Position numbers and translations under genes: made by a program
Source: Wuchereria bancrofti
Lineage: Eukaryota; Nematoda; Chromadorea; Rhabditida; Onchocercidae
Assembly: GCA_005281725.1 (NCBI GenBank)
Contig: SSBO01000007.1
Span: 5,430,667 to 5,494,666, forward strand
DNA length: 64,000 bases
Reading direction: 5' to 3'
The notes under the pieces: generated by a model
What the model saw: the letters and a program-made list of their open reading frames with translations, nothing else
The model's database searches: none
Told to the model about the DNA's origin: nothing
Shown here: piece by piece, positions 61,335-64,000 of the stretch
Layout of the letters: each line of letters starts with the position of its first letter
How positions within the stretch are numbered: the stretch's first letter is position 1

Positions 61335-64000
61335 AAAACAACCGAAACGAAAGCAACGACCGCATCCTGAAATGCAAGTTTGTTTGCCGTGGTGGAATGT
61401 AATATCTTTTACATAACTTTTCCTTTTTTTAGAGCGGAAAGATTGAAAAACTTTTTTAACACAAAATAGCGAATTTAATAGTTATTTTGATTTTCTGCAT
61501 ATTTTGATAAAGATATTTTCAAATGATCTTATTTATTTATTGATAAAACATAACAAAAAGAAGTTTTGTTCAAGACCTCATTCACCGGTTTCAGTCTAAA
61601 TCATTTTATTTACGGTTCATGTTGCTGTTCACCTTTTTTACTTGTATTTTTTGTAATTCATTAGAGCATGTTTTGATATATATGTATATTAAAGTCTTTA
61701 TAAAGCAGCAAAACTGCAACTAGCTTTATTTTTTTTTCGTTCAACATTATCTCTTATTTCTCCTTCTTGAATGTAGAATTTTTTCTACTTGAAAATTCTG
61801 CTTTACCAAGAATTGAAGTAGTTATGTAAAAAGAAAAAGTGTATGTTGTTCTTCTTTATATTAGTTCTTTCAAATCTCTTCTCCTCAACAAATGATACAA
61901 CGAAACACTTTTCTTGCTTAAATTGGAAACCTTTCCTTTCCTACGTTCTTCATATCATTCCCAAATCAGGTCTTTATAAACTTTAAAATAGCACAACTTT
62001 TCGACTAAATGTCAGCTTTAAATTGAAATTCAGTAAACAATTTTAAAAAAAGTGGAGAGTAAAAGAAATCCGGACTTGTGCTCCTTATGATCCTTTAAAC
62101 AGTACATATTTCTATTCATTTAAAGGAATTACTCGGTTAACAATTAAGCACTACTTTAAAACTTCACCTTCAAAAAAAATATTTCAAACACTTTTGAACA
62201 TGTAAAATATTAGCAACACAGTGGTTACTGTAACAGGAATGACCTTTTTTACGAGTTTTTCTGTTTTCATTTAACTTCCTTCCCCTTCTTCCTCAACAAA
62301 TCCACTTCTGCTTGTTTTTTCTCTATAAATATGAAAGCATGGATTCATTTACATAGCGCTAACATCGCCCCTCTAATCCTTACAACTTACCAAAGACGAT
62401 ATTTAGTAGCAATTTAAATTCGTGCCTCTTTATTACTTGAGTAGTTTATTTTATTTCATACTCCGTACTGTTCTATTTCTGGTACTCCTGGAGTCAAATA
62501 TTTTTTTTCTTCGTTTCCGAACTATTTTGAACATTTCAAACTTTTGCTGTCTTTTTTTTTCAAATGCTATGCCGGTATTCTGTTCCTATAGTTGTTTCTT
62601 GTTTATAATTTTTTAAGGAACTGGTTGCCTTTGCTATATCCACGGCTTTTAAGTGCCTACTTCCCGTTCCCGTATCTTTTTTCATCTTTACCGCCATTGT
62701 CACCACTATATATCAATTTTAGGCAAAGGCTTATCCAATGAAATTTCCTTAAATCCATATTATCGAAGACAACCACTATGAAAAGTTGCCAGTACATATC
62801 GAAGAATAGCTTCTAAAAAAGAGTTTATTGGTCTTTATTCCTTTAAAATTGCTGACAGTCGATTTATATACGTGCAGTAATCATGTACTGATAATTAATC
62901 AGTACATGTACAATAGTTCAGTTAAGTTCTACTGTTTGCTTCACAAAGATTCGACAGAAATTTGACACTGATCTTTTCATTTATTCTTTCTCTCCCTTTC
63001 TCTGTACTTTCTAAGTAACTTCAACTTGGGTTCTTACCTCCACCTTTGTCGTTTGCTTATTTTTAGTTCGAAAAATTTCTACATGATTTTTTGAAGTACA
63101 AATAGTCCAATTTTCAATTGCATTATTCATGCTTCACAGAAAGCACTTTCCCTCGAACCTTCCTTATTTTTAACTTTTATTACCGCCTCGTACAATATGA
63201 ATGCAAACGAATCTGTCAATATCGTTCATACGTGATCTGTTTTCCTAATTTATTTCATTTCATTACGCTTAATGACTAATTATCACCAGTATGACAATGA
63301 TTTCATTTGAAATGTAAATTGTGTTTGAACGCAGAGAAATTCATAGAGTGAACATGTCTTGTCTGAAGTTTTCCCTACAAATGTTAAATGTTCAGTTAAT
63401 TTATTTGAATGTCTGATTATACTATTACGTGGTGAGAAAGGTTTTTATGCGTATGTGGTAATGGTCTTTTTAGCATCAATGGAAATTATATCTTATTGTT
63501 ATCGCAGTACCTTCCATTGACTGTCTGGGTAATTCTTAAGTTTTGCGACTTCTGATATCAGTACATAAAGATGGAGTAAGATAGGCTGGCTAGATGCTTG
63601 TATTGTAAAAAGTTTTTTTTTTCTTTTTTTTTTTTTTTTTTTGATTTAGCATCTGTCTGAAAGGGGAGATTAAAGGAGGATATAAGAAGAGATTGACTTC
63701 TCCATGAATAATTTGCAGAGTGGAATGTTTATTGCCGATTAGTCGATTATTGATAAGATCAATTAGCAGTAACAGGAAAGATGTCGGAGTAAACATAGAT
63801 GAGAGGGAAAGGAGAGAGAGAGAAAATCAGTTTTTTCTTGAATCGCATTATATTCATATCCGTATGCGCTCTATTGAGGAACTATTACACAGCAGTGTTT
63901 TGATATTGTTCTTCTTCATTAAAAAACTTCAAATTTTCTGGGAACTTTCCACCTTATTTGATAAAAAAAGTAATAAAAAAATTGTAACATCGCTGGTTCG
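61335..64000. other. TENT5 3' UTR and noncoding sequence to the window end
   Basis: No supported gene. TENT5's 3' UTR begins here. A small palindrome (11-bp arms, 62882-62892 with 62898-62908, AATTA between) and a 16-20 T run near 63620-63642 are the only distinct features. Confidence 0.5.

Overview
The window reads as a piece of an animal nuclear genome, most likely a nematode (inference). It is AT-rich. Genes are split by short to medium introns whose acceptors read TTTCAG or TTTTAG. The recognisable products are eukaryotic or animal-specific: an APC/C subunit, ornithine decarboxylase antizyme with its +1 frameshift, TAMM41, a ceramide-1-phosphate transfer protein, WDR75 and a TENT5 poly(A) polymerase. 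I cannot fix the species; a clade III (spirurid/filarial-like) nematode would fit. No bacterial, plasmid or CRISPR features are seen.

Layout. 1-5262: (AGAT)n at the edge, then noncoding sequence with small repeats. 5494-8028 and 13783-16317: two 2535-bp arms of an inverted repeat. Paired positions always sum to 21811, so the arms are collinear without indels. The right arm holds the true 3' end of CDC27; the left arm holds a displaced copy of its last two exons. Between the arms (9207-13548, +) lies an intact 8-exon gene for an hnRNP C/RALY-like RRM protein with two C-terminal zinc fingers. 15543-22041 (-): CDC27/APC3, 14 exons, 787 codons. 23651-25076 (+): antizyme, read through a UCC-UGA +1 frameshift. 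26265-27875 (+): TAMM41. 28822-30774 (-): CPTP-type GLTP-fold protein, convergent with TAMM41 and divergent from the next gene. 31595-35526 (+): WDR75, first exon unresolved. 35527-58113: about 22.6 kb without a supported gene, holding microsatellites, several foldbacks, a decayed BEL/Pao-like retroelement relic and a microRNA-like hairpin. 58147-61334 (+): TENT5. 61335-64000: noncoding.

The genes are separate housekeeping loci (cell-cycle ubiquitination, polyamine control, cardiolipin synthesis, sphingolipid transport, ribosome biogenesis, mRNA tail extension), not an operon or one pathway. The strongest unusual items are the large inverted duplication enclosing a gene, the antizyme recoding site, the RRM plus double zinc-finger protein, a GC-AG intron in CDC27, the 83-nt microRNA-like hairpin near 55.8 kb, and a set of almost perfect 34-48 nt snapback palindromes. 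Exon models were built by hand from splice sites and reading phase; where I say lengths close in frame, I summed exon lengths myself.
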